Assembly (NCBI RefSeq): GCF_900096975.1
Contig: NZ_FMYQ01000026.1
Location: forward strand, 49,731-113,730
DNA: 64,000 bases
Reading direction: 5' to 3'
From: Paraburkholderia lycopersici
GTDB lineage: Bacteria; Pseudomonadota; Gammaproteobacteria; Burkholderiales; Burkholderiaceae
The notes beneath the pieces were generated by a model, which saw nothing but the letters and a program-made list of their open reading frames with translations, was not told the origin of the DNA and did no database searches. The position numbers and the translations under genes were made by a program. Positions 19,211 to 26,986 of this stretch are shown in pieces. The first letter of the stretch is position 1, and the number at the start of each line of letters is the position of its first letter.

Positions 19211-20428
19211 TCATTTCGCCACCAGTCCTGCTGTCAGCCCCGCATTGATCGCGGGAATCAGCAGCGTCAACACACGATTGAAGCGAACGAGGCCGTTACC
19301 ATCCACATAGACGACGTCCTTGGGTTGCAAGTCGAATTCTTTCGCGACAAGCATGGCTACCGGCGAACGCCCGTCGAGATGGAAGACCTCTGGCTTACTG
19401 CTCAAGGTCCCACGAATCACGAACATTTGCGCAGCATCGGCCGTTGACGAATTCACGCTGCCCGCCTGCGCGATGGCGTCTGCCAGCGTGATGCGGCCGG
19501 TGCGACGCGGAATGGCAGAGACTGGCTTGTTGACCTCGCCCATCACGTACACGTCGTTTTCGTCGCGCGCCGTGACGCGCAACACGTCGCCAGGACGGAG
19601 ATAAAGGCGCGACGGGCTGACACCACGTGCCAGCATTTGCGTCAGATCGATGTGCAGCGTCGTTTCTTTACGGATAACCACGAGATCGCTCTGGTCGGCT
19701 GTATCGGCGAACCCGCCCGCGCGCGAAATGGCTTCATATAGCGACATCGGCACGTCGTTTACTGCGACGACACCGGGATTGCGCACTTCGCCGTCAACAT
19801 AAACCTCATGCGCGCGGTACGACGCCATGCGCACGGTCACCTGCGGTTTGACGAAGTATTTTGCTAGTGCGGACGCCAGACGGAGCCTCACCTCTTCGAT
19901 ACGAAGCCCCGCCACATGCATTGTGCCGGCGTAGGGAAAGCTCAGATTGCCCGACTGATCCACGACGAAGCCCGAGAATGGGTCGCCGGGGCGCGTTGAC
20001 GCCTGCGACTGCGTTCCACCCATGGCCGCTGCAATCTCCGGATGATCCCAGACGACGATCTGCAGCACGTCGCCAACTCCGATGGTATAAGCCTGCGGCA
20101 CGGTGGAAAGCAGATCCAGCTGAGCTCGCTGGTCCTTGGCGCGGTCTTCCTGCATGCGCCGCACAAGTGCAATGTTCAGCTCCGTGACGGGCAATTCAGG
20201 CGTGGATTCGGTCGCGTCGACCACGTGCGTCGCCGTGGGCGCGCCCGCCACTTCCGTAGATGCGGCGGTGGCCGCCGGCGCGCGAGGAGAAGTGGACATG
20301 CGCATACCCGGCGCGACGACGCACGCGCCCAACATCGAACACAGCACGGTAGCCGCACTCCATCCGGAAATCCGAAGCGCGCCAGCGTGTAGCGTGCGCC
20401 ATGTCTTCTGAGAAAACGAGCTTTTCAT
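19211..20428 (-). CDS. Outer-membrane polysaccharide export lipoprotein, Wza-like
   Basis: Starting at 20428 the protein is 405 residues with a lipoprotein signal peptide and lipobox SMLGAC, Cys near residue 36. A Poly_export domain begins at YTIGVGDVLQIVVWDHPEI, followed by SLBB domains with EVYVDGEVRNPG and DVYVMGEVNKP. The C-terminus VLTLLIPAINAGLTAGLVAK is an amphipathic helix like the alpha-helical pore of Wza. It forms the outer-membrane channel that works with Wzc. The frame is open for 26 more codons upstream, but that would place the lipobox too far in. Confidence 0.93.
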   Translation of the reverse strand: MKSSFSQKTWRTLHAGALRISGWSAATVLCSMLGACVVAPGMRMSTSPRAPAATAASTEVAGAPTATHVVDATESTPELPVTELNIALVRRMQEDRAKDQRAQLDLLSTVPQAYTIGVGDVLQIVVWDHPEIAAAMGGTQSQASTRPGDPFSGFVVDQSGNLSFPYAGTMHVAGLRIEEVRLRLASALAKYFVKPQVTVRMASYRAHEVYVDGEVRNPGVVAVNDVPMSLYEAISRAGGFADTADQSDLVVIRKETTLHIDLTQMLARGVSPSRLYLRPGDVLRVTARDENDVYVMGEVNKPVSAIPRRTGRITLADAIAQAGSVNSSTADAAQMFVIRGTLSSKPEVFHLDGRSPVAMLVAKEFDLQPKDVVYVDGNGLVRFNRVLTLLIPAINAGLTAGLVAK

Positions 20429-20456
20429 TCGTTTCACCACTTCCACATTTCCACGA

Positions 20457-21866
20457 TCAGTAAGCGTTACGATGAACAAGCCCTTTGAAGATCGTGGCGA
20501 TGACAATTCGGACGTCTAGCCAGAAGGACCAGTTTCTGAGGTAATAAAGATCGTGTGCGACACGCCCCTGCATCTTCTCGATGCGATCGGTCTCGCCACG
20601 AAAGCCATTGATCTGCGCCCAACCCGTAATGCCCGGCTTGATACGATATCGATGGATGTATCCGTCCACGATGTCCCGATAAAGCTCGTCGTGCTCAATG
20701 GCGTGAGGACGCGGCCCGACAATGGACATTTCCCCACGTAAGACATTGAGGAATTGCGGTAGCTCGTCGAGGCTCGTGCGACGCAGGAACGCGCCAACCC
20801 GCGTGATGCGCGGGTCATTACGCGTAGCCTGTTTCAGCACCCCTTCTGCCTCGACGTGCACACGCATACTGCGAAATTTGTAGATGTTGAAGATCTTCCC
20901 GTTCGCACCCTTGCGGCGCTGTATGAACAGCACAGGGCCCGGCGACGAGTACTTCACGGCCACGGCGATTGCGAGAAAAACAGGTGCGAGAAACAGCACG
21001 ACACACAGTGCGAACACGCGGTCGAACAATTCCTTACCGATCAGCCAATGCGACGAAACCGGAGACGCCACCAGATTGATAGCGGACGTCCCGTCCAGAT
21101 TCGCCATACTCGCATTGAAGACCGTAAGACCGCTCACATCCGGGATGAAACGGATATTGATCAGGTCGCTGCGAAACAGCCTAAGGAAAGGGATGATCGT
21201 CTGCCCCTCCGAAAGAGGCACGGCAAGCCACAGTTCTTCGATACGGGTATTGCGGATGTATGCCGCAAACGCTTCGCGGTCGCGGAAGGTCGGCAAGCCC
21301 GGAGGATTGGCATGAGCTTGCGGATCGGTGTCGAACACAGCAGTCACGCGATACATGGAATCTCGCGTTGTGCTTACCTTGCGAATGAGCTGCTGGCAAT
21401 GCCCCGAGTTGCCGACAACTGCAACCGTGCGTATTCGGGTACCTTGCCCCATCAGCCTCAGACAGACTCCATGCGCAACGACGCGAGGGAGCACAACGCC
21501 GGTCGCCGAAACGAACGCCCATGTCTCGAGCCACTCAATGGAAGGGCGATACGCGTGATGCAGCGCCATGACGCAGAAGCACGAGGCGCACAGCGCAAAC
21601 AGCCACGCAAGCATGGGAACGCAGACGCAGCGCCAGAAAACGCGCTGGCGCGAAATGCAGTACATTCCGCACGCGGGGAAGAGCATGAGCGAGACCAGAA
21701 TGGAAATCGACACCAGGGCGCTGTCGCACCCCGACCAATCGGAAATACGGAGCGAACCGGTAGTGAGGACTGCGCCTGCGGCAATCACAGCGGCGTCTGA
21801 GAAACGCGCCAGCGTGCCACCATTCCAGATGTGCACTGAAGTATCGGTATGAGCAGTCGAAAGCAT
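20457..21866 (-). CDS. Undecaprenyl-phosphate glucose phosphotransferase, WcaJ-like
   Basis: ATG 21866, preceded by a purine-rich GAAGAAGAG, gives 469 residues, the normal length. Hydrophobic segments occupy residues 20-120, a CoA-binding-like domain follows (VVGNSGHCQQLIRK), and the C-terminal bacterial sugar transferase domain starts at GKELFDRVFALCVV. That domain has FIQRRKGANGKIFNIYKFRS and RRTSLDELPQFLNVLRGEMS. This enzyme transfers hexose-1-phosphate, usually glucose, to undecaprenyl phosphate and so starts each repeat unit. It is the first gene of the operon, 28 bases before wza. A frame extending to 22022 is open but lacks conserved sequence. Confidence 0.92.
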   Translation of the reverse strand: MLSTAHTDTSVHIWNGGTLARFSDAAVIAAGAVLTTGSLRISDWSGCDSALVSISILVSLMLFPACGMYCISRQRVFWRCVCVPMLAWLFALCASCFCVMALHHAYRPSIEWLETWAFVSATGVVLPRVVAHGVCLRLMGQGTRIRTVAVVGNSGHCQQLIRKVSTTRDSMYRVTAVFDTDPQAHANPPGLPTFRDREAFAAYIRNTRIEELWLAVPLSEGQTIIPFLRLFRSDLINIRFIPDVSGLTVFNASMANLDGTSAINLVASPVSSHWLIGKELFDRVFALCVVLFLAPVFLAIAVAVKYSSPGPVLFIQRRKGANGKIFNIYKFRSMRVHVEAEGVLKQATRNDPRITRVGAFLRRTSLDELPQFLNVLRGEMSIVGPRPHAIEHDELYRDIVDGYIHRYRIKPGITGWAQINGFRGETDRIEKMQGRVAHDLYYLRNWSFWLDVRIVIATIFKGLVHRNAY

Positions 21867-22088
21867 AGACTCTTCTTCGCCATGGCTGCGATCGCAGTAG
21901 ATCGATGCAGACACACCTTTGAGAACGTGATGGCGCGAACAGGACTCGTTGAGGCGAATCCCGGAACAACCTGCAACCGGTCGACGTACTGGCGTACGCA
22001 GCGTTCTTTCACTCTTTCGCAAACCGGTTTCTACTTGATGGGCTGAAAAACGGAGTCTCGCTTAAGGTCGCCCTTGCGTATATAGGAA

Positions 22089-22109
22089 GATTCTTAAATG
22101 ATAAGAATC
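22089..22109. promoter_or_regulatory. Perfect palindrome, candidate operator of the exopolysaccharide operon
   Basis: Two 8-base arms, GATTCTTA and TAAGAATC, are separated by AATGA. The right arm covers the -10 box of the candidate minus-strand promoter, and the left arm covers its probable start point. That is the usual geometry of a repressor site. It also lies 5 bases before the ribosome site of a short plus-strand frame. The binding protein is unknown. Confidence 0.45.
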
Positions 22110-22129
22110 CAAACGGGGGAGATTGTTAA
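22101..22129 (-). promoter_or_regulatory. Candidate sigma-70 promoter for the exopolysaccharide operon
   Basis: On the minus strand TTAACA (22129-22124) matches 5 of 6 bases of the -35 box. After 17 bases, TCTTAT (22106-22101) matches 4 of 6 of the -10 box. A transcript from here would carry a leader of about 230 bases before the wcaJ-like start. Confidence 0.35.
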
Positions 22130-22297
22130 ATGGCCCGTATCCGCACGGTGCCAGGCCGATGGCACACAATCCAAAGTCAAATCACGGGACGATTCAAGCA
22201 AAGCGACGGCCGGCAGAAATTCTTCTTGAAATATTCGGTTCAGCTCATCGAACCAGGAATACGGAATTTCGTCGTGAGCAGCAGAATTAGCGCATGA
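22130..22297 (+). CDS. Possible small protein, 55 residues
   Basis: An ATG frame of 55 codons is preceded by GGGGGAG at 22115-22121, an 8-base spacing that is ideal for a ribosome site. The product begins MARIRTVPGRWHTIQ and is basic, without a membrane segment, signal peptide or recognisable domain. It is divergent from the exopolysaccharide operon and shares its leader. A chance frame of this size is not rare, so the ribosome site and the coupled frame behind it are the only support. I do not recognise a family. Confidence 0.25.
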   Translation: MARIRTVPGRWHTIQSQITGRFKQSDGRQKFFLKYSVQLIEPGIRNFVVSSRISA

Positions 22298-22443
22298 ACC
22301 ATGCGGAATCGAACTCGCCGAAAGCGACGGAATTCATGTCTCGAATGAGACCAAAAGGCTTTATATATTTTAATTTTTATAAAATGCCCAATAACTACCT
22401 TTCAAGTTCCGGACATTCGGTAATTCGACTTAAGGACAAGTGA
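22294..22443 (+). CDS. Possible small protein, 49 residues, overlapping the previous frame
   Basis: This frame starts at the ATGA that also ends the preceding 55-codon frame, the arrangement seen in coupled genes. The product begins MNHAESNSPKATEF and has an aromatic run, GFIYFNFYK, but no clear transmembrane helix. It spans the AT-rich patch near 22360-22390. No family is recognised. Support is limited to the overlap, so this may be a chance frame. Confidence 0.18.
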   Translation: MNHAESNSPKATEFMSRMRPKGFIYFNFYKMPNNYLSSSGHSVIRLKDK

Positions 22444-22491
22444 ATTTAAAAAGGCGACATCATCGCATCCGACATCGCCCCGAGAAGCAGA

Positions 22492-22878
22492 TTACTTCTT
22501 CCGCTGAATAAACTCGATCTTGTAGCCATCCGGATCGGTCACGAAGGCGATCACGGTCGTACCGTGCTTCATCGGCCCGGCCTCGCGCACCACCGTCCCG
22601 CCCTGCTCCTTGATCTTCGCGCAGGCAGCGTAGGCATCCTCCACCTCCACCGCGAGGTGTCCAAAGCCGGTGCCAAGGTCGTAGCTGGCGGTGTCCCAGT
22701 TGTGCGTCAGCTCGATCACCGTGCCGTCGCGCTCGTCCGAATATCCGACGAAAGCCAGCGTGAACTTGCCTTCGGGGTAGTCTTCGCGGCGCAGCAGTTT
22801 CATGCCGAGCAGTTCGGTGTAGAACTTGATCGAGCGATCGAGGTCGCCGACCCGGATCATCGTGTGCAGCAAGCGCAT
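22492..22878 (-). CDS. gloA: Lactoylglutathione lyase (glyoxalase I)
   Basis: This 128-residue protein is the standard bacterial glyoxalase I, converting the methylglyoxal-glutathione hemithioacetal to S-lactoylglutathione in the cytoplasm. It opens with the first metal ligand in LLHTMIRVGDLDRSIKFYTE (His5), carries Glu in GTVIELTHNW near residue 56, His in GFGHLAVEVED near residue 74 and Glu in YKIEFIQ near residue 122. The frame is open far upstream, but only as the shadow of the panE-like gene. It lies at the AT-rich edge of the exopolysaccharide block, with its start facing the panE-like gene. Confidence 0.95.
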   Translation of the reverse strand: MRLLHTMIRVGDLDRSIKFYTELLGMKLLRREDYPEGKFTLAFVGYSDERDGTVIELTHNWDTASYDLGTGFGHLAVEVEDAYAACAKIKEQGGTVVREAGPMKHGTTVIAFVTDPDGYKIEFIQRKK

Positions 22879-23061
22879 CGTGTACTCCGTTTTGCCGTCG
22901 TCAAAAACCGGACTGTACCAAAAACCCGCCGCCCCTGCCGGCGTCGGCAAGATGCGCCGATTTGTTCTAGCATGGACGCGATCCCGAATTTGCTGCCGCT
23001 CGCGGCGCGGCAAATTCGCTGACTGACTGCAAGCGACAAGCGTCATAAACGAGGAGTGGAT

Positions 23062-24015
23062 ATGCGGATTCTGGTTGTCGGCGCCGGTGCAACTGGCGGC
23101 TACTTCGGCGGGCGGCTCGCCGCCGCGGGGCGTGACGTGACGTTTCTCGTGCGCGAGGCGCGCGCGGCGCAGTTGCGCGACGCCGGTCTCGTGATCCGCA
23201 GTCCGGCCGGCGATCTCACGCTGCGCGACGTCAAGACCGTCACGCGCGAGACGCTCGAGGTCCCAGGCGAGAAGCCGTTCGATCTCGTCCTGCTGAGCTG
23301 CAAGGCCTACGATCTCGACAACGCCATCGATTCGTTCGCGGCTGCCGTGGGGCCGAACACGTCGATCCTGCCGCTGCTGAACGGCATGCGCCACCTCGAA
23401 GTCCTGCAGGCGCGTTTCGGCACGCAGGCCGTGCTGGGCGGTGTCTGTCTGATCGCTTCCACGCTCAACGAGAAACGCGAGATCGTGCATCTGAACGATG
23501 TGCAGGCCATTACGTTCGGCGAACTGGGCGGCGGCGTCTCGCCGCGCGTGCAGGCGGTCGCGGACCAGCTCGGCAACGCCGGCTTCCACGCGAAGGCGAG
23601 CGAGCACATCCTCCAGGAGATGTGGGAAAAGTGGGTGTTCCTCGCGGCGCTCGCCGGCAGCACCTGTCTTTTCCGCGCGCCGATTGGCGTGATCCTCGCC
23701 ACGCCCGACGGCGCGGCGATCATCGAGCGCCTCTTCGCCGAATGCCGCGCGATCGCTGCCGCACATGGCCATGCCGTGCGCGACAGCTTCCTCGAACGTT
23801 CGCGCGCGATGCTGTTCGCAACGGGCTCGTCGCTCACGGCCTCCATGTTGCGCGATGTGCTGAACGGGGCGCGCATCGAAGCCGACCACGTGCTCGGCGA
23901 TCTGATCGAGCGAGGCGGGGCGGCGCAGCAGGACGCGTCGAACGAGCTTTCGGTGCTGCGCGTCGTCTATAGCCAGCTCAAGGCCTACGAGGCACAGCGC
24001 AACCAGGCGGCCTGA
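23062..24015 (+). CDS. 2-dehydropantoate 2-reductase-like (PanE/ApbA family)
   Basis: ATG 23062 gives 317 residues and lies five bases after a GAGGAG ribosome site; the in-frame GTG at 23056 is inside that site. The N-terminal Rossmann motif is VVGAGATGGYFGGRLAAAGR. The catalytic-type Lys lies in WEKWVFLAALAGSTCL near residue 190, and the C-terminal helical domain carries SSLTASMLRDVLNGARIEADH. Such enzymes reduce ketopantoate with NADPH for pantothenate synthesis, but many family members act on other 2-oxoacids. The gene stands alone, divergent from gloA. Confidence 0.85.
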   Translation: MRILVVGAGATGGYFGGRLAAAGRDVTFLVREARAAQLRDAGLVIRSPAGDLTLRDVKTVTRETLEVPGEKPFDLVLLSCKAYDLDNAIDSFAAAVGPNTSILPLLNGMRHLEVLQARFGTQAVLGGVCLIASTLNEKREIVHLNDVQAITFGELGGGVSPRVQAVADQLGNAGFHAKASEHILQEMWEKWVFLAALAGSTCLFRAPIGVILATPDGAAIIERLFAECRAIAAAHGHAVRDSFLERSRAMLFATGSSLTASMLRDVLNGARIEADHVLGDLIERGGAAQQDASNELSVLRVVYSQLKAYEAQRNQAA

Positions 24016-24077
24016 GCGCGGCGCATGCGCCTTCCCCTTGCGGCGTAGGGGCTTCGTCGGCCCGTCGTAAGCTTTTT

Positions 24078-24086
24078 TGCTATCGT
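24078..24086 (+). promoter_or_regulatory. Candidate extended -10 element for the EamA-type gene
   Basis: TGCTATCGT stands 33 bases before the EamA-type ATG and is identical to the nonamer before lnt. A T-run precedes it. No convincing -35 box was seen. Confidence 0.35.
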
Positions 24087-24119
24087 AACGCTCCGCCATT
24101 TCTCGCCGAGCGTTCTTCG

Positions 24120-25082
24120 ATGAGCACTGCCGCTTTGCCCGCGCGCCGCGCGCCCGACAGCCAGGCTGTCCTCCTCATGATCGCCCTCTGCGCGATCTGG
24201 GGTTTCCAGCAGGTCGCGATCAAGAGTGCGAACGCGTCGGTGCCGCCCGTCTTCCAGGCGGGCTTGCGCTCCGCCATTGCCGCATTGCTCGTGTGGGGCT
24301 GGGCGCGCGCCCGGGGCACGCCGCTCTTTCGGGCCGACGGCACGCTCGCCGCGGGCTTGCTCGCGGGCGGCCTGTTCGCCGCGGAGTTCGTCTGCATCTT
24401 CATCGGACTCGCGATGACGAGCGCCTCGCGCATGGCCGTGTTTCTCTATACCGCGCCGTGCTTCATGGCGCTCGGGCTGCACTGGTTCACGCCCGGCGAG
24501 CGCATGCGCCGTGCGCAGTGGATCGGCGTGACGGTGGCGTTTCTCGGCATGGCGCTGGCCTTCGCAGATGGTTTCGCGCACAACGGATCGTCGAGCGGCA
24601 GGCATGCGATGCTCGTCGGCCTGGCGGGCGACGCGCTCGGCGTGCTCGCCGGCGCGATGTGGGCGGCGACCACGGTGGTCGTGCGCTCCACCCCGCTTGC
24701 GCGCGTGAGTGCGAGCAAGGCGCTCTTTTATCAGCTTACGGTTTCGGCGGTCGTACTGCTCGCGCTCGCGGCGGCGCTCGGCCAGGCGGAAGTGCGCGCG
24801 GTCACACCGCTCGCGGTGATGAGCCTCGGCTATCAGGCCGTGGTGGTGGCGTTCGTCAGCTATCTGACATGGTTCTGGCTGCTTACGCGCTATATGGCGT
24901 CGCGCCTGTCCGTCTTTTCGTTTCTCACGCCGCTCTTCGGCGTGACGTTCGGCGTGCTGTTGCTCGGGGAGACGTTCAGCAGCCGCTTTCTCGCGGCCGC
25001 CCTGCTCGTGCTTGCGGGCATCGCGCTCGTGAACGTGCCTGCGAAAGGGCCCGCGAAGGAGCCCATGAAGCGGCGCGCCTGA
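24120..25082 (+). CDS. EamA-family (DMT) transporter
   Basis: This 320-residue protein has ten hydrophobic segments arranged as two EamA repeats, the first from LMIALCAIWGFQQVAIK and the second from GVLAGAMWAATTVVVRS. Family members are inner-membrane exporters or importers of amino acids, metabolites or nucleotide sugars. The C-terminal tail is a short basic run with repeated Lys-Gly-Pro. It converges on rsmA with a 15-base gap. Substrate cannot be inferred. Confidence 0.88.
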   Translation: MSTAALPARRAPDSQAVLLMIALCAIWGFQQVAIKSANASVPPVFQAGLRSAIAALLVWGWARARGTPLFRADGTLAAGLLAGGLFAAEFVCIFIGLAMTSASRMAVFLYTAPCFMALGLHWFTPGERMRRAQWIGVTVAFLGMALAFADGFAHNGSSSGRHAMLVGLAGDALGVLAGAMWAATTVVVRSTPLARVSASKALFYQLTVSAVVLLALAAALGQAEVRAVTPLAVMSLGYQAVVVAFVSYLTWFWLLTRYMASRLSVFSFLTPLFGVTFGVLLLGETFSSRFLAAALLVLAGIALVNVPAKGPAKEPMKRRA

Positions 25083-25097
25083 CGCCGCTCGCGTGCC

Positions 25098-25925
25098 TCA
25101 AGCGCCGCCCGCGCCGGCAAGCGCCTGCGCGAGCCGAACGTACTCCTCCACCGGCACTTCCTCGGCGCGGCGCGCCAGATCGAAGCCGAGCGCGTCGAAG
25201 TCGAGGCGCTCGCGATAATCGGCGAGCGTGTTGCGCAGCATCTTGCGACGCTGCGAGAAGGCGGCCGTCACGAGATCGCCGAGCACGGCTTCGTCGACCT
25301 TCGGCAGTTCGTGCGGCGCGTAGGGAATCATGCGCACGATCGCCGAATCCACCTTGGGCGGCGGCTGGAACGATTCGGGCGGCACGTCGATCAGCTTGTC
25401 GATCACGTAGCGATACTGAAGCATCACCGTGAGGCGGCCGAACGCCTTGCTGCCCGGCTCCGCCACCATGCGCTCGACCACTTCGTTCTGCAGCATGAAG
25501 TGCTGGTCGATCACGCGGTCGGCGAACGCCGTGAGATGAAACAGCAGCGGACTCGAAATGTTGTACGGCAAGTTGCCGACGATGCGCAGCGAGGGCTTTT
25601 CCCCCGGCGCCGCGAGCGAGCCGAAGTCGAACGCGAGCGCGTCGCCGGCGTGAAGTTCGAGCAGCGGGCCGAACTTCTTCGTGAGGCGCGCGATCAGGTC
25701 GCGGTCGAGCTCGACCGCGTGCAGCGGCGATTCGGGGGTGGCGAGGCGTTCGATGAGCGGCTCGGTGAGCGCGCCGAGCCCCGGCCCGATCTCGACCATG
25801 CGCTCGCCGCGTTGCGGGCGAATGACGTCGACGATCGAGTCGATCACACCGGTGTCGACGAGGAAGTTCTGGCCGAAGCGCTTGCGCGCGAAGTGGCCCT
25901 GGTGCTGTCTGCTGCTATTGGACAT
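25098..25925 (-). CDS. rsmA: 16S rRNA dimethyladenosine transferase
   Basis: RsmA (KsgA) dimethylates A1518 and A1519 of 16S rRNA using SAM. The 275-residue frame from ATG 25925 starts just before RKRFGQNFLVD. It has the SAM loop VEIGPGLGALTEPLIE and the catalytic NLPYNISSPLLFHL. A TTG five codons upstream is less likely. The gene follows pdxA by 15 bases, completing the lptD-surA-pdxA-rsmA order known from E. coli. Confidence 0.96.
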   Translation of the reverse strand: MSNSSRQHQGHFARKRFGQNFLVDTGVIDSIVDVIRPQRGERMVEIGPGLGALTEPLIERLATPESPLHAVELDRDLIARLTKKFGPLLELHAGDALAFDFGSLAAPGEKPSLRIVGNLPYNISSPLLFHLTAFADRVIDQHFMLQNEVVERMVAEPGSKAFGRLTVMLQYRYVIDKLIDVPPESFQPPPKVDSAIVRMIPYAPHELPKVDEAVLGDLVTAAFSQRRKMLRNTLADYRERLDFDALGFDLARRAEEVPVEEYVRLAQALAGAGGA

Positions 25926-25940
25926 CTTTTCTGGATTCAA

Positions 25941-26963
25941 TCAGTTGATGCGCCGGTGGCGCGCCATCGAAACGGCGGTGTCGATTGCGGCGATCAGACT
26001 GCCCGCGTCGGCGCGGCCGGTGCCGGCGAGGTCGAGTGCGGTGCCATGGTCGACCGAGGTGCGCACGATCGGCAGGCCGAGCGTCACGTTGATGCCCTCG
26101 CCGAACGTCGCGTATTTCAGGACCGGCAGGCCCTGGTCGTGGAACATCGCCAGCACGCAGTCGGCGTCCTTGAGGTAGCGCGGCTGGAACAGCGTGTCGG
26201 CAGGATAGGGGCCGCGCGCGTCGATGCCTTGCGCGGCGGCAGCGGCCAGCGCCGGCGAGATCACGTCGATTTCCTCGCGGCCCAGGTAGCCGTTCTCGCC
26301 CGCATGCGGGTTCAGGCCGGTCACCAGGATGCGCGGCAGCGGCACGCCGAAATGGCGGCGCAGGTCATGGTCGATGATGCGCAGCGTTTGTACGAGACCG
26401 TCTACGCTGAGCGCCGCCGGCACGTCCTTGAGCGGCAGGTGCGTCGTGGCGAGCGCGACGCGCAGCGGCCGTGCGCCGGTGCCCGCCAGCATCATGACCA
26501 CGCGCGGCGTGTTCGTGCGTTCCGCGAGGTATTCGGTGTGGCCGGTGAAAGGCACGCCCGCGTCGTTGATGGTGCTCTTTTGCAGCGGTGCCGTGACGAT
26601 CGCGTCGAATTCGCCGGCAACGGCGCCGTCGATCGCGCGGTCGAGCAGCGCGAGCACGTAGCGGCCGTTCGCGGCATCGAGCTTGCCCGGCTTGACGGGT
26701 GCGGCGAGCGCGACATGCTCGACCTGCACGGGCTGGCTGGCCAGCACGGCGGCCCAGTCGACGTTCACGGCCTTCGCGCGGGATTCGAGCAGCGCGCTGT
26801 CGCCGAGCACGACGAACTGCGCATCGCGCCAGTGCGCCGAGGCGCCAGCCAGTGCGGCGGCGGTCAACTCGGGGCCGACGCCCGCCGGCTCGCCGGTGGT
26901 GATGGCAATGCGGATTGGCCCCGCCCTCCGCGGAGCCGGCGACGACGATGCGGAGGCGTTCAT
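25941..26963 (-). CDS. pdxA: 4-hydroxythreonine-4-phosphate dehydrogenase
   Basis: PdxA oxidises 4-phosphohydroxythreonine in pyridoxal phosphate synthesis. The 340-residue protein carries ITTGEPAGVGPELTAAAL at residues 20-37, FTGHTEYLAERT and LNPHAGENGYLGREE, the metal- and substrate-binding blocks, and closes with HGTALDLAGTGRADAGSL. It follows surA by 23 bases and precedes rsmA by 15, so it is inside one operon. The first 15 residues are a variable Ser/Pro-rich extension. Confidence 0.95.
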   Translation of the reverse strand: MNASASSSPAPRRAGPIRIAITTGEPAGVGPELTAAALAGASAHWRDAQFVVLGDSALLESRAKAVNVDWAAVLASQPVQVEHVALAAPVKPGKLDAANGRYVLALLDRAIDGAVAGEFDAIVTAPLQKSTINDAGVPFTGHTEYLAERTNTPRVVMMLAGTGARPLRVALATTHLPLKDVPAALSVDGLVQTLRIIDHDLRRHFGVPLPRILVTGLNPHAGENGYLGREEIDVISPALAAAAAQGIDARGPYPADTLFQPRYLKDADCVLAMFHDQGLPVLKYATFGEGINVTLGLPIVRTSVDHGTALDLAGTGRADAGSLIAAIDTAVSMARHRRIN

Positions 26964-26986
26964 GGCTCGAATCCTTTCTAAAGCGG

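Larger units (their letters stand above)
21867..22491. other. 625-base leader between wcaJ-like gene and gloA
   Basis: This stretch is strikingly AT-rich near 22360-22390 compared with the core genes. It holds a perfect palindrome (22089-22109), a candidate minus-strand promoter (22101-22129) and two short plus-strand frames that overlap by four bases. No longer gene was seen on either strand. No repeat shared with the other end of the exopolysaccharide block was noticed. Confidence 0.6.

Noticed and set aside
22879..24099. Upstream extension of the gloA frame
   Set aside because: It is the reverse shadow of the panE-like gene. GloA is complete at 128 residues from ATG 22878.
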